Shown here piece by piece: positions 1 to 8,485 of a DNA stretch of 38,693 nucleotides. Source of the DNA: AC-50 sp035640455 (GTDB lineage: Bacteria; Actinomycetota; Thermoleophilia; Gaiellales; Gaiellaceae); the NCBI GenBank assembly GCA_035640455.1, contig DASQWB010000036.1:1-38693 (forward strand), read 5' to 3'. Position 1 is the stretch's first letter. Every line of letters begins with the position of its first letter. Below the pieces are notes generated by a model, which searched no databases, was not told the origin of the DNA, and was given only the letters and a program-made list of their open reading frames with translations. The position numbers and the translations under genes are program-made.

Positions 1-1083
1 GAGCTCGCGGAGCTCGACGAGGAACTGCTCCTCGCGCTCCTTCGGGTAGCGGACGCCGAGGTCGGCGAGGCGGCGCGGCAGCGCGTCGACGTTCTCGTTC
101 GCCGCGTCGATGAAGAGCCGCGTCAGCTTCGTCATGTCGTCCTCGGTCAGGTTCCCGGCGAGGCCGAAGTCGACGAGGCCGATGCGGTCGGTGCCCTCGA
201 GGACGAGGATGTTGGCCGGGTGCGGGTCGCCGTGGAAGAACCCGTCCCGGAAGATCATCGTCATCCACGTCTCGGTCATCCGGTAGGCGAGCTCGCGCCG
301 CTCCTCCACGGGGACGACGTCGGGGTCGAGGTCGGCGACCTGCGTCCCGTCGAGGAATTCGAGCGTCAGGACGCGCGGGCGCGTGTAGCTCCAGTACACG
401 CGCGGGATGCGGACGTGCGGGTGGCCGGCGAAGTTTCGGCGGAAGGCCTCTGCGTTCCGGCCCTCGAGGCGGTAGTCGAGCTCCTGGCGGATCGAGCGCG
501 CGAACTCGTCGACGAGGGCCCGGGCGTCGATGAAGTCGAAGGCCCGGACGCGCTCCTTGGCGATGCGCGCGGCCTGGTAGAGGAGGGCCAGGTCGGCCTC
601 GATCTGCCGCGGCGCTCCGGGGCGCTGCACCTTGACGGCCACGCGGCGCCCGTTCGGCAGCACGGCGCGGTGGACCTGGCCGATCGAGGCGGCCGCGATC
701 GGCACCGGCTCGAAGTCGAGGAAGAGCCGCTCGAGCGAGAGCCCGAGGTCGGCCTCGATCACCTGCTCGGCCTGCTCGAACGGGAACGGGCGCACGTCGT
801 CCTGGAGGCCGCGCAGCTCCGCGATGATGTCCGGAGGGAGCACGTCGGGCCGCATCGAGAGCAACTGCCCGAACTTCACGAACGTCGGGCCGAGCTCGTC
901 GAGCGCCTCGCGGAGCGCGCGGCCGCGCTGGCTCGGCTGCCCGTCGAGCGCAGCCGTCCGGTCGCGCCACGGCAGGAGGTCGGTCAGCCGGTGGCGCTCG
1001 AAGACGTAGCCGAAGCCGTGGCGGACGAGGACCTGCGCGATCTCCGAGAGCCGGCCGAGGTTCCGCGTCGCAGGGCGGGCCAT
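1..1083 (-). CDS. UbiB/ABC1 (AarF) family atypical kinase, 3' end cut by window
   Basis: This is an atypical protein-kinase-like ATPase of the UbiB/ABC1/ADCK family, linked in other organisms to isoprenoid-quinone biosynthesis or lipid homeostasis. The translation from ATG at 1083 shows the family motifs in order: KFGQ (residues about 70-73) in the KxGQ segment, the Ala-rich AAASIGQVHRA loop (130-140), the VAVKVQRP lysine strand (148-155) and the catalytic-loop HGDPHPANI (about 284-292). The frame is open to base 1, so 361 codons are present and the C-terminus lies outside. A CATACT hexamer lies 6 nt before the ATG, suggesting a near-leaderless transcript. The phasin-like gene just upstream on the same strand ends 46 nt before it. 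Family assignment is secure; the substrate is unknown. Confidence 0.93.
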   Translation of the reverse strand, partial: MARPATRNLGRLSEIAQVLVRHGFGYVFERHRLTDLLPWRDRTAALDGQPSQRGRALREALDELGPTFVKFGQLLSMRPDVLPPDIIAELRGLQDDVRPFPFEQAEQVIEADLGLSLERLFLDFEPVPIAAASIGQVHRAVLPNGRRVAVKVQRPGAPRQIEADLALLYQAARIAKERVRAFDFIDARALVDEFARSIRQELDYRLEGRNAEAFRRNFAGHPHVRIPRVYWSYTRPRVLTLEFLDGTQVADLDPDVVPVEERRELAYRMTETWMTMIFRDGFFHGDPHPANILVLEGTDRIGLVDFGLAGNLTEDDMTKLTRLFIDAANENVDALPRRLADLGVRYPKEREEQFLVELREL

Positions 1084-1129
1084 GCGGTCAGTATGACGAC
1101 GCTGTTTGTCGCGGACCGGGCGCGAAGGG

Positions 1130-1483
1130 CTACGGAGGCGGCTGGATCGCTGTCGGCTCCTCCGTGCGCTCGAGCAGCCGCAGCCGGTGCTCGAGCTGCG
1201 CCACACGGAGCTCGAGCTCCTCGTACTCCTCCCGAGGAACGAGGCCGAGCTGACGGAATGCGCCGTGGAGGCTCGCTCCCGTTCGCTCACCGACTCGGAC
1301 GGCGTCGCCGCGCCAGCGCGAGACCAGGTCGCGGACGAACGCGCGCGCCTCGTCGCGCCGCATGCCGCCGCGCTCCGCGAGCTCGTCGGCGAGCGCGTCC
1401 GCCTTCTCCGCGGTCAGCGAGACGGCACCCACCGCCGCGAGGGCGAGCTGCTCCGCGACCTCGAGGACGCCCTCAGAGCTCAT
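1130..1483 (-). CDS. small phasin / PHA-granule-regulator-like helical protein
   Basis: A 117-residue, mostly helical protein with no membrane segment. It has an Ala/Glu-rich N-terminal half (VLEVAEQLALAAVGAVSLT), a basic middle (MRRDEARAFVRDLVSRWRG) and a C-terminal heptad-like coiled coil (YEELELRVAQLEHRLRLLE). This resembles the small phasin/PhaF-like proteins often annotated next to UbiB kinases in actinobacteria, but no catalytic motif is visible, so the function is open. I chose ATG at 1483 (MSSEG). An in-frame upstream ATG at 1498 would lie inside the repeat element at 1475-1639. The start codon itself sits in the terminal inverted repeat of that element, exactly as for the cyclase gene at 19063. 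It probably shares a transcript with ubiB downstream. Confidence 0.7.
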   Translation of the reverse strand: MSSEGVLEVAEQLALAAVGAVSLTAEKADALADELAERGGMRRDEARAFVRDLVSRWRGDAVRVGERTGASLHGAFRQLGLVPREEYEELELRVAQLEHRLRLLERTEEPTAIQPPP

Positions 1484-1639
1484 TTCGGACCGAGACACGC
1501 GCTGACCGGGTGCGATGGGCGAGTGCGAGCCAAGGACGCAGGGAGCGTTCGTAGCCGGAGGCTACGGGCGCGAGCGAGGACGCAGGATCGCGCCGCCCAG
1601 CGCGGCCGGGCAGCCCGTGGCTCGGTTCGAAAGGGCTCT
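1475..1639 (-). repeat. foldback repeat element, copy 1
   Basis: An about 165-nt element filling the gap between the secDF stop (1642) and the start of the phasin-like gene (1483). It is roughly 90% identical by eye to 19056-19218. The ends are imperfect inverted repeats (minus strand: GAGCCCTTTCGAACCGAG against CTCGGTCCGAAATGAG). The centre carries a perfect hairpin, CGTAGCC-TCC-GGCTACG on the minus strand. Between them further segments can pair: CACG/CGTG, GCTG/CAGC, CCGG/CCGG and GGGCG/CGCCC. It has no coding capacity beyond spurious frames. It could be a MITE-like or REP-like palindromic element, or a structured 5' leader of the downstream gene; sequence alone does not decide. Confidence 0.85.
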
Positions 1640-1641
1640 TC

Positions 1642-4377
1642 TTATCGGGCCCGGCCATGAGGACGCGCCCGGCGCCGCTGCCGCCGCCGCTCGCGCTTCG
1701 CGTCGCGGCTCGCCGCTGTCGGCCGGTCGGCAGCCGGCTCGGGCGCGAGGAACTCCGGCGCCGGCTCGGCGGCCGCCGCGGCCTCGGCCTCCTCGAGCAC
1801 GGCCTCTGCAGACCCGTCGCCGAAGGCCAGCTCGGCGCGCCGCCGCCCCGCGTACTCCGGCTCGCGCTCCTTCCAGATCGTGAGCAGCGGCGCCGCGATG
1901 AAGATCGACGAGTAGGCGCCTGAGACGATGCCGACGAGGAGCGCGAACGCGAAGTCCTTCAGCGTCGCGCCGCCGAACGCCAACAGCGAGGCGACCGGCA
2001 AGAGCGTGATGAAGGTCGTCGCCAGCGAGCGGCGGATCGTCTCCCAGAGCGAGGTGTTCGCGATCGTCGCGAACGAGTGCCGCCGCATGATCCCGATGTT
2101 CTCGCGGATGCGGTCGAAGATGATGATCGTGTCGTAGATCGAGTACCCGAGGACGGTGAGGACCGCCGCGACCGTCGACGTCGTCACCTCCCGGCCGGTC
2201 AGCGAGTAGACGCCGACGCAGACGACGACGTCGTGGACCATGGCGAGGATCACCGGGATCGCGAACTTCAGGTCGAAGCGGACGGCGATGTAGAGGACGA
2301 CGAGGAAGAGCGAGAAGATGATCGCAATCACGGCGCTGCGCGCGATCTGGCGGCCGAAGCTCGCCGAGACGTTCTTCGTTCCCTCGGCGTAGGCACCGAG
2401 CCGGTCGCGCAGATCGTTCGTCAGCTTCGCCTGCTCCGGGCGCGTCAGCGACCGCATGCGGATCTGGTAGCTCTCGTAGCTCTCGGCGCCGAACCGCTTC
2501 CCCTTGCCCTGGACGATGGAGCCGGCCTTGCCGATCTCGGCGACCTGCGAGCGAACGTCGCCGATCGGCTGCGGCTGGCGCGTCTTGAACGTGACCTGCG
2601 TGCCGCCCTCGAAGTCGATACCGAGGTTGAGACCGCGCGTGCCGAGCGACGCGGCGCCGACGACGATGATCACGGCCGAGATCGCGAACCACAGGTAGCG
2701 GCGCCGCATGAAGTCGATCTGGAGCCAGCGCGCCGACTGCTGGCCGTGCGCGCCCATGAAGCGCGGGTTGTCGAACCAGCGGAAGCCGGCGAGGAGGCCC
2801 AGCATCGCGCGCGTCGCCGCGACCGCGGTGACGAGCGAGATCACCGTCCCGATCAGCAGCATCAGCGCGAAGCCCTTGACCCCGGCCGAGGCGACCGCGA
2901 AGAGCACCATCGCCGTGATCGCGGTCACGACGTTCGCGTCGAGGATCGTGTGGAAGCCCTTGGCATAGCCGGCGTTCACGGCCGCGCGCACGGACTTCCC
3001 GGCGCGCACCTCTTCCTTGATGCGTTCGAACACGACGACGTTCGCGTCGGCCGCGACGCCGATCGTGAGGATCAAGCCTGCGAAGCCGGGGAGCGTCAGC
3101 GTGACGTTGAAGATGAGGATCGCCGCGTAGAGGAAGGCCGCGTAGATGGCGAGGCCGATCACGGCGACGAGACCGAGGAAGCGGTAGAGCAGGAGCAGGA
3201 AGATCGCCACGACGAGCAGGCCGAAGAGCGCCGCCCGCTTCGCCTGATCGAGCGAGTCCTTGCCGAGCGTGGCCGAGACGTCCGTGCGCTCGGCGATCGT
3301 GAAGCTCACCGGCAAGGCGCCGGTCTGGAGGACGAGCGCGAGGTCCTTCGCCTCCTTCGCGCTCGCGAGGCCCGTGATGCGCGCGTTGCCGCCCCCGATC
3401 CCGCTCGAGAGCGTCGAGTCGTTCGGGTCGATCTGCGGAAACGACTTGATCTCGCGGTCGAGGACGATCGCGAAGTGCTGCGGCTCTCCCCTCACCTTCC
3501 CGCGTGCCCACTCCTCCTGCGTGACCTTCTGGAACTCCTTGCCGCCCTTGCCCGTGAAGTGCATCAGCACCTCGGGCAGGCCGGTGTCGGGGTCGACGTC
3601 GGCGCGCGTGCCCGAGAGCTTCAGGTCCTGGCCCGTCAGCTGCGGGACGTTGTGCGCCGGGTCGTGCTTGAAGAGGTAGTACGAGCGGACGCTCCCGGAC
3701 GCGCCGGGACAGGCGACCTCGGTAGGCCCGCACGACACGACGACGGTGTTGTGCGGCACCGCGAAGAGCTTGAACGTCTTCGGGATCTTGCCTTCGTGAC
3801 GCTTCTCGAGCGCCTTCACCTTCGCCAGGGCTAGGAGCTGCGCACGCGTTATCTTCGGGCCGGCGAAGAGCTTCTTCTTCGCGTCGAAGAGGTACCAGGC
3901 CGACGGCTGCGAGCTCTTCGTCAGCGACTGCACGCCGGCGAGGAGGGCATAGATCGAGGAGCGCGGGACCGGCTGGTTCGTGGCGCTGCGCGACGGCCCC
4001 GTCAGCGAGGTCTCGAGGTCGTACAGCTCGAGCTGTGCCGTCTTGCCGATGATGTTGATCGCGTCGGCGATGTTGTGCACACCGGCGAGCTCGATGACGA
4101 TCTCGTCCTTCCCCTGCTTCGTCACGATCGGCTCGCTGACGCCGAGCTTGTCGATGCGGTTCCGCATCACGCCCACCGACCGGTCGAGGTCGGAAGAGGT
4201 CAGCTTGTGGTTCGGCGGCGGCTTCGCCTTGAGCACGACCTCGAGGCCGCCCTGGAGGTCGAGGCCGAGCGTCACCTTCTTGTGCACCGGCGAGCCCGGG
4301 ATCGCGAGCAGCGCCACGCCGACGAGAGCGGCGAGGATCAGTCCGACGAGGATGAGGTGCGACCGGCGCTCTGCCAC
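1642..4377 (-). CDS. secDF: SecD-SecF fusion protein translocase subunit
   Basis: Proton-driven accessory subunit of the Sec translocon that pulls exported proteins across the membrane. The 911-residue protein fuses SecD and SecF, which are separate in many bacteria. The SecD part has an N-terminal membrane helix (about 8-26), the GLDLQGG motif (38-44), a long extracytoplasmic domain and the membrane motif DANVVVFERIKEE (about 442). The SecF part starts near M557 with a membrane helix, then LGIDFEGGT (about 585) and DTIIIFDRIRENI (about 747). The last ~60 residues are an Ala/Glu then Arg-rich cytoplasmic tail. The start is GTG at 4377, 17 nt after the yajC stop, so tgt-yajC-secDF form an operon, a common arrangement. 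The repeat at 1475-1639 follows the TAA stop. Confidence 0.96.
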   Translation of the reverse strand: MAERRSHLILVGLILAALVGVALLAIPGSPVHKKVTLGLDLQGGLEVVLKAKPPPNHKLTSSDLDRSVGVMRNRIDKLGVSEPIVTKQGKDEIVIELAGVHNIADAINIIGKTAQLELYDLETSLTGPSRSATNQPVPRSSIYALLAGVQSLTKSSQPSAWYLFDAKKKLFAGPKITRAQLLALAKVKALEKRHEGKIPKTFKLFAVPHNTVVVSCGPTEVACPGASGSVRSYYLFKHDPAHNVPQLTGQDLKLSGTRADVDPDTGLPEVLMHFTGKGGKEFQKVTQEEWARGKVRGEPQHFAIVLDREIKSFPQIDPNDSTLSSGIGGGNARITGLASAKEAKDLALVLQTGALPVSFTIAERTDVSATLGKDSLDQAKRAALFGLLVVAIFLLLLYRFLGLVAVIGLAIYAAFLYAAILIFNVTLTLPGFAGLILTIGVAADANVVVFERIKEEVRAGKSVRAAVNAGYAKGFHTILDANVVTAITAMVLFAVASAGVKGFALMLLIGTVISLVTAVAATRAMLGLLAGFRWFDNPRFMGAHGQQSARWLQIDFMRRRYLWFAISAVIIVVGAASLGTRGLNLGIDFEGGTQVTFKTRQPQPIGDVRSQVAEIGKAGSIVQGKGKRFGAESYESYQIRMRSLTRPEQAKLTNDLRDRLGAYAEGTKNVSASFGRQIARSAVIAIIFSLFLVVLYIAVRFDLKFAIPVILAMVHDVVVCVGVYSLTGREVTTSTVAAVLTVLGYSIYDTIIIFDRIRENIGIMRRHSFATIANTSLWETIRRSLATTFITLLPVASLLAFGGATLKDFAFALLVGIVSGAYSSIFIAAPLLTIWKEREPEYAGRRRAELAFGDGSAEAVLEEAEAAAAAEPAPEFLAPEPAADRPTAASRDAKRERRRQRRRARPHGRAR

Positions 4378-4394
4378 GGATGTTCGGCCCCAGG

Positions 4395-4760
4395 TTACCG
4401 GGGTGTCTCGCCGGGGGCGGGCTCCTCCTCGGCGGCGGCGGGCTCCTCGAGCTCGCCCCGGGTCTCCTCCTCGCCCTGTTCCTCGGTTTCTTCCTCGTCC
4501 TCTTCCTCGTCGGGCCCGACGACACCCGCGACCGCCCGCCGCGCGATGCGGACGTTCGTCCCGGGCGCGATCTCGACGAGGAGCTCGTCCTCGCCGACGC
4601 CCACGACGTGGCCGTAGAGGCCGCCCGCGGTGACGATCTCGTCGCCGACCTCGACGTTCGCGATCACCTGGTTCAGCGCCGCCTGCCGGCGCCGCTGCGG
4701 CCGGATCAGCAGCAGCCAGAAGAGCAGGAAGAGGATCACGACCAAGACGAGCGTGCTCAC
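4395..4760 (-). CDS. yajC: YajC, preprotein translocase accessory subunit
   Basis: Small membrane protein that associates with SecDF in the Sec holotranslocon. The 121-residue product has one N-terminal membrane helix (LVLVVILFLLFWLLLI), the basic RPQRRRQ stretch after it, then the YajC core with VGDEIVTAGGLYGHVVGV. A long acidic tail (Glu/Asp/Pro/Ala) extends it beyond the usual ~90-110 residues. The start is GTG at 4760, where GTGA overlaps the tgt stop, implying translational coupling. An open frame runs further upstream but is only the shadow of tgt. Confidence 0.93.
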   Translation of the reverse strand: MSTLVLVVILFLLFWLLLIRPQRRRQAALNQVIANVEVGDEIVTAGGLYGHVVGVGEDELLVEIAPGTNVRIARRAVAGVVGPDEEEDEEETEEQGEEETRGELEEPAAAEEEPAPGETPR

Positions 4761-5872
4761 GGCTGCAACGCTACCGCGAGACGGCCGAGCGCCTCGTCCT
4801 TGAAGGCCGCGAATTCGCCCCGCACGATCGCCTGCCGCGCTTGGTCGGCGAGCTGGAGCACGAAGCGCAGGTTGTGCAGGCTGAGGAGGCGCAGGCCGAG
4901 GAGCTCCTGCTGGTTCACGAGGTGCCGGACGTACGCGCGGCTGAAGCGCGCGCACGCGGGGCACTCGCAACGCTCGTCGAGCGGGCGCGGGTCGCGCGCG
5001 AAGCGGGCGTTCCGGAGGTTGAGGCGCCCTTCCCAGGTGAGGGCGCTGCCGGTGCGCGCGGTGCGGGTCGGCAGGACGCAGTCGAACATGTCGATCCCGC
5101 GCTCGACCACCTCGAGGACGCCCTCGGCGTCGCCGATGCCCATGAAGTAGCGCGGCCGGTCGGCCGGGAGGAGCGGCGCCGCCCACTCCGTCGTGTCGAA
5201 CATCGCCGCGCGGTCCTCGCCCACGCTCAGGCCGCCGAGCGCGTAGCCGTCGAAGCCGAGCGCCACGACCTCCTCGATCGAGCGGCGCCGGAGGTCGACG
5301 TCGGTCCCGCCCTGGGCGATCCCGAACAGCAGCTGTCCGGGCGGTCTCGGCGCCTGTTGCTGCCGCGCCGCCCACAGGCTCGTCCGCCGCACGGCCTCGG
5401 CGAGCTCGGTCCGCGGCACGTCCGCCGGCGGACAGACGTCGAGGCACATCGCGACGTCAGAGCCGAGCCGCGCCTGGATCGCGGCTACGAGCTCGGGCGT
5501 GAAGCGAGCCGGGGCGCCGTCGTAGACCGAGCGAAAGGTGACGCCGTCGTCGTCGACGGCGACGAGCGTGTCCCGGAGCGAGAAGACCTGGAAGCCGCCC
5601 GAGTCGGTGAGGATCGGTCCATCCCAGCCGCTGAAGCGGTGGAGGCCGCCGAGCTCGGCGATCACGTCGTCGCCCGGGCGGAAGTGCAGGTGGTACGTGT
5701 TCCCGAGCAGGATCGTCGTCCCGAGGCCGCGCAAGTCGGCGGGGTCGAGCGTCTTCACCGTCCCCTTCGTCCCAACCGGCATGAACGCGGGCGTGGGGAC
5801 GTCGCCGTGGGCGGTGTGGAGCACGCCTGCGCGCGCTGCGCCGTCGGTCGCGGCGAGCTCGAACGGCTTCAT
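4757..5872 (-). CDS. tgt: queuine / preQ1 tRNA-guanine transglycosylase
   Basis: Exchanges guanine-34 of GUN-anticodon tRNAs (Tyr, His, Asn, Asp) for preQ1 in queuosine synthesis. The 371-residue length is normal. Visible signatures are ILTDSGGFQVFSL (D90, general acid/base region), FGIAQGG (183-189), GGLSVGE (213-219), the nucleophile D264 in MFDCVLPTRTAR, and the zinc site C302-x-C304-xx-C307 with H333. The first ATG (5872) is the right start, and a TAGGCT hexamer lies 9 nt before it. It heads the tgt-yajC-secDF operon. QueA is encoded 1.7 kb upstream on the same strand and QueG at 27968-28975, so three Q-pathway steps are in this window. Confidence 0.97.
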   Translation of the reverse strand: MKPFELAATDGAARAGVLHTAHGDVPTPAFMPVGTKGTVKTLDPADLRGLGTTILLGNTYHLHFRPGDDVIAELGGLHRFSGWDGPILTDSGGFQVFSLRDTLVAVDDDGVTFRSVYDGAPARFTPELVAAIQARLGSDVAMCLDVCPPADVPRTELAEAVRRTSLWAARQQQAPRPPGQLLFGIAQGGTDVDLRRRSIEEVVALGFDGYALGGLSVGEDRAAMFDTTEWAAPLLPADRPRYFMGIGDAEGVLEVVERGIDMFDCVLPTRTARTGSALTWEGRLNLRNARFARDPRPLDERCECPACARFSRAYVRHLVNQQELLGLRLLSLHNLRFVLQLADQARQAIVRGEFAAFKDEALGRLAVALQP

Positions 5873-5881
5873 CTCGCCGTC

Positions 5882-5887
5882 AGCCTA
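5882..5887 (-). promoter_or_regulatory. candidate -10 hexamer of tgt operon
   Basis: TAGGCT on the minus strand ends 9 nt before the tgt ATG, giving a predicted 5' leader of only a few nucleotides. No convincing -35 hexamer is visible. It matches the TANNNT hexamers found at the same distance from other starts in this window. Confidence 0.4.
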
Positions 5888-5920
5888 GTCCCCTTGCGGC
5901 CAGCCTCCTGTTCGGTGACG

Positions 5921-7453
5921 ATGCGGCAGGTGACACGGGCGACGAGAGCGATCGCCGCGGCGGTCCTCACCGCCGCGGTCGTCGCGGCCGGCTGCGGCGG
6001 CGGTGGCGGTGGCGGCGGGCTCGACGAGTCTCTGCGCTACTTCCCAGCCGATAGCTCGATCGTCACCGTCATCTCGACTGACCTCGAGGGCTCGCAGTTC
6101 AAGGAGCTCGACGGAATCGTCGAGGAGCGCGTGCACCGCCACATCGAGTCCTTCCTGCGAGCAGGGGCACAGGCGGTCGGCTTCTCGTGGGAGGAGGACG
6201 TCAAGCCGTTGCTCGGGCACGAGCTCGTCGTCGGCTCGCCCACGGTGCCGGGCGTCGGCGGAGGCGGGGTCGTCGCCGTTCTCCACACGCCCGACGGCGG
6301 CAAGCTGCGGAGCCGGATCGAGGACGCGGAGCGCTTCGAGAAGACTGGCAAGGCAAGCGGCGTCCAGCTCTACCGCGACAGCCGGACGGGGCAGGAGCTC
6401 GCGATCGACGGCGACGAGCTCGTGACGGCGAGCGGCGACGCGACGCTGCGGGACTCGCTCGCGCTCGCGAAGGGGAAGGACCACCTGGATGAGAAGACAT
6501 TCCGCTCCCGCCTTGGCGACCTTCCGACGGACGCGTTCGTGCAGACGTACGGCGACGCCACCGCGTTCCTCGGCATCCCGCGGGTCACGCCGCTCCGCCA
6601 GATCCCGTGGTTCGACGCGCTCCGGACGTTCGGCGCCGCGATCTCGTTCCGGTCGCACCGGGCGCTTCTCGACTTCAGGGTGAACACCGACCCGAAGGGC
6701 CTCTCCGACGCGGATCTGCCGCTCGCAACGGGTGCGGAGGCACCACAGGTGCTGCGGCGGAACGGCCAGATCGTCGGCGCGAACCGGAACCAGAGCCTGA
6801 CGACGGCGTTCCTCTACCGGCTCGCCGAGACGGCGCTGCCGAACTCGCGCTTCGTGCGCGACGTGCACCGGGCGCAAAGCCGGTTGGGCATCGACTTCGT
6901 CTCCGAGGTGCTCCGCCAGTTCGACGGGCCGAGCGCGTCGTCGGTGAGCCTCGACGGCAAGACGTACGCCGCGAGGAGCGCGGTTTCCGACCCGGCGCGG
7001 CTCGAGCGGCTGCTCCCGCGGCTCGCTCCACACCTGCCGAGGCTCGTCGTCGGGCTCCAAGGGCTGCAGTCCGAGGGCGAGGCGCTGCTCTTCATCTTCG
7101 CCCCCGATGCGCTCACGGCGCAGGGCACCGGCGTGACCGTCACGCGAGTCGGCGACCTCTGGCGCGTGCGCGGCCTGACCGGCGAAGGGCCGAACCAGCT
7201 CTACTTCGGCGTCCTCGGGAAGGTGTTCGTCGTCGCGTCCGATCCGGGGCTCGCCCACCGCGTGGCGACCGAGCCCACCGTGGCGGCCCCCGGCGCCCGT
7301 GGCGCCGCCGTGTCCGCCGTCGATCTCTCGGGAGCGCGCGCCGAGCTCGCGGCGCGGCTCGGCTTCGACCCTGGTCGGATCGGCAAGATCGTGGTGTGGC
7401 TCGACGCGAGCCGCCAGCGCCTTCGCGGTCAGGTCTCGGTCGAGCTTCCTTAA
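5921..7453 (+). CDS. DUF3352-like lipoprotein
   Basis: An exported lipoprotein of about 510 residues. The N-terminus is basic (MRQVTRATR), followed by a hydrophobic helix and AAGC, a usable though not ideal lipobox. A Gly-rich spacer follows the Cys, then LDESLRYFPADSSIVTVISTD, which resembles the start of DUF3352 proteins of Thermoleophilia (family recalled, not searched). The rest is a soluble alpha/beta region with no catalytic motif I recognise. ATG at 5921 is preferred; an in-frame GTG at 5915 is equally possible, and neither has a clear ribosome-binding site. It is a lone plus-strand gene between tgt and queA, convergent with queA. Function unknown. Confidence 0.85.
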   Translation: MRQVTRATRAIAAAVLTAAVVAAGCGGGGGGGGLDESLRYFPADSSIVTVISTDLEGSQFKELDGIVEERVHRHIESFLRAGAQAVGFSWEEDVKPLLGHELVVGSPTVPGVGGGGVVAVLHTPDGGKLRSRIEDAERFEKTGKASGVQLYRDSRTGQELAIDGDELVTASGDATLRDSLALAKGKDHLDEKTFRSRLGDLPTDAFVQTYGDATAFLGIPRVTPLRQIPWFDALRTFGAAISFRSHRALLDFRVNTDPKGLSDADLPLATGAEAPQVLRRNGQIVGANRNQSLTTAFLYRLAETALPNSRFVRDVHRAQSRLGIDFVSEVLRQFDGPSASSVSLDGKTYAARSAVSDPARLERLLPRLAPHLPRLVVGLQGLQSEGEALLFIFAPDALTAQGTGVTVTRVGDLWRVRGLTGEGPNQLYFGVLGKVFVVASDPGLAHRVATEPTVAAPGARGAAVSAVDLSGARAELAARLGFDPGRIGKIVVWLDASRQRLRGQVSVELP

Positions 7454-7528
7454 CGCGGATCCTGAAACCCGAGCCGGTCGACCGGTCGGTTCAGACGAAC
7501 GCGCGGGGAACCCGCTCGTCCTGACGAC

Positions 7529-7546
7529 GGCACCGCAACCGGTGCC
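7529..7546. terminator. hairpin between convergent lipoprotein gene and queA
   Basis: GGCACCG-CAAC-CGGTGCC is a perfect 7-bp stem with a 4-nt loop. It ends at the base before the queA stop codon (7547-7549), so it directly abuts the end of queA. There is no T-run on either strand. It probably terminates or stabilises queA mRNA and could also act for the convergent lipoprotein transcript. Confidence 0.5.
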
Positions 7547-8476
7547 TCAGAGCACGAGCATCGCGTCGCCGAAGGAGTAGAAGCGGTAGCGCTCCTCGAT
7601 CGCTACGCGGTAGAGCTCCCGCGTCTCCTCGACGCCGGCGAAGGCCATCACGAGCGCGAGCAGGCTCGACCGCGGCAGGTGGAAGTTCGTCAGCAGCGCG
7701 CCGACGCAGCTGAACTCGAACCCCGGCGTGACGAAGAGGTCGGTGCGGCCGTGGAGCGGCGCGCCGCGGGCCAGCGTCTCGAGCACGCGAACCGTCGTCG
7801 TCCCGACGGCGACCACGTGCGGCGCTTCGCGGACCCGCTGCCACGCGAACGGCGTGACGGCGTAGCGCTCGCCGTGCAGCTCGTGGTCGTCGAGATCCTC
7901 GACGGCGACCGGCCGGAAGGTGTCGAGGCCGACGTGGAGCGTGACCCGCTCGACGTCGAGCCGGTCGAGCAGCTCCGGCGTGAAGTGCAGCCCGGCCGTC
8001 GGCGCGGCGGCGGAGCCGGGCTCGTCCGCGTAGACCGTCTGGTAGCGCTCGGGGTCGGCGAGCGGCTCGACGATGTACGGCGGCAGCGGCGGCTCGCCGG
8101 CCGGCTCGCCGTGCAGCCGGAGGCGCCAGCGGCCGTCGCCGAGATGCTCGAGGAGCTCGACCTCGCCGTAGCGGCGGCCCGGCCGCAGGCGCCGCGTCGG
8201 CCGGGCAAGGCCTTCCCAGACGTCGCCGTTCACCTGCTCCACGAGCAGCACCTCCCCACGCGGCCGCTCGAGCCGGATCCGCCCCGGCACGACCCGGGTG
8301 TCGTTCACGACGACGAGCCATTCCCCCACCTCGTCCGGAAGGTCGGCGAACGTGCGGTGGCGGACGGCGCCCGACAAGCGCTCGTAGACGAGCAGGCGCG
8401 ACTCGTCCCGCCGCCTCGCCGGCTGCTGTGCAACGAGTTCGGGCGGGAGGTCGTAGTCGAGCTCCGAGACCTTCAT
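7547..8476 (-). CDS. queA: S-adenosylmethionine:tRNA ribosyltransferase-isomerase
   Basis: QueA transfers and isomerises the ribosyl group of SAM onto preQ1-34 in tRNA to give epoxyqueuosine, acting after Tgt. The 309-residue product begins with the typical MKVSELDYDLPPELVAQQP and carries VVNDTRVVPGRI, TAGLHFTPELL, VGLDTFRPV and VGTTTVRVLETLA, followed by the family's C-terminal FVTPGFEF and TNFHLPRSSLLALVMAFAG. It is slightly short of the ~340 residues usual in proteobacteria. ATG at 8476 is the family start. A TAGCTT hexamer 9 nt upstream overlaps the -10 of the divergent gene at 8503. Confidence 0.97.
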   Translation of the reverse strand: MKVSELDYDLPPELVAQQPARRRDESRLLVYERLSGAVRHRTFADLPDEVGEWLVVVNDTRVVPGRIRLERPRGEVLLVEQVNGDVWEGLARPTRRLRPGRRYGEVELLEHLGDGRWRLRLHGEPAGEPPLPPYIVEPLADPERYQTVYADEPGSAAAPTAGLHFTPELLDRLDVERVTLHVGLDTFRPVAVEDLDDHELHGERYAVTPFAWQRVREAPHVVAVGTTTVRVLETLARGAPLHGRTDLFVTPGFEFSCVGALLTNFHLPRSSLLALVMAFAGVEETRELYRVAIEERYRFYSFGDAMLVL

Positions 8477-8485
8477 CCGACGCGA

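Noticed and set aside
1473..1658. 61-codon minus frame inside repeat copy 1, and the similar one at 19053-19238
   Set aside because: The two translations resemble each other only because the DNA is repeated; composition is Arg/Ser/Ala-rich and the frames are not opened by any initiation signal.
2077..3834. Long plus-strand frame (585 codons) opposite secDF
   Set aside because: Asp/Arg/Glu-rich low-complexity translation, antisense to a clear SecDF gene; typical of GC-rich shadow frames. The same applies to 11695-13440 minus, 15693-17543 plus and 26737-28539 plus.
5993..6020. GGCGGT tract in the lipoprotein gene, considered as a tandem repeat
   Set aside because: It encodes the Gly-rich spacer after the lipid-modified Cys, common in actinobacterial lipoproteins; too short and impure for a VNTR.
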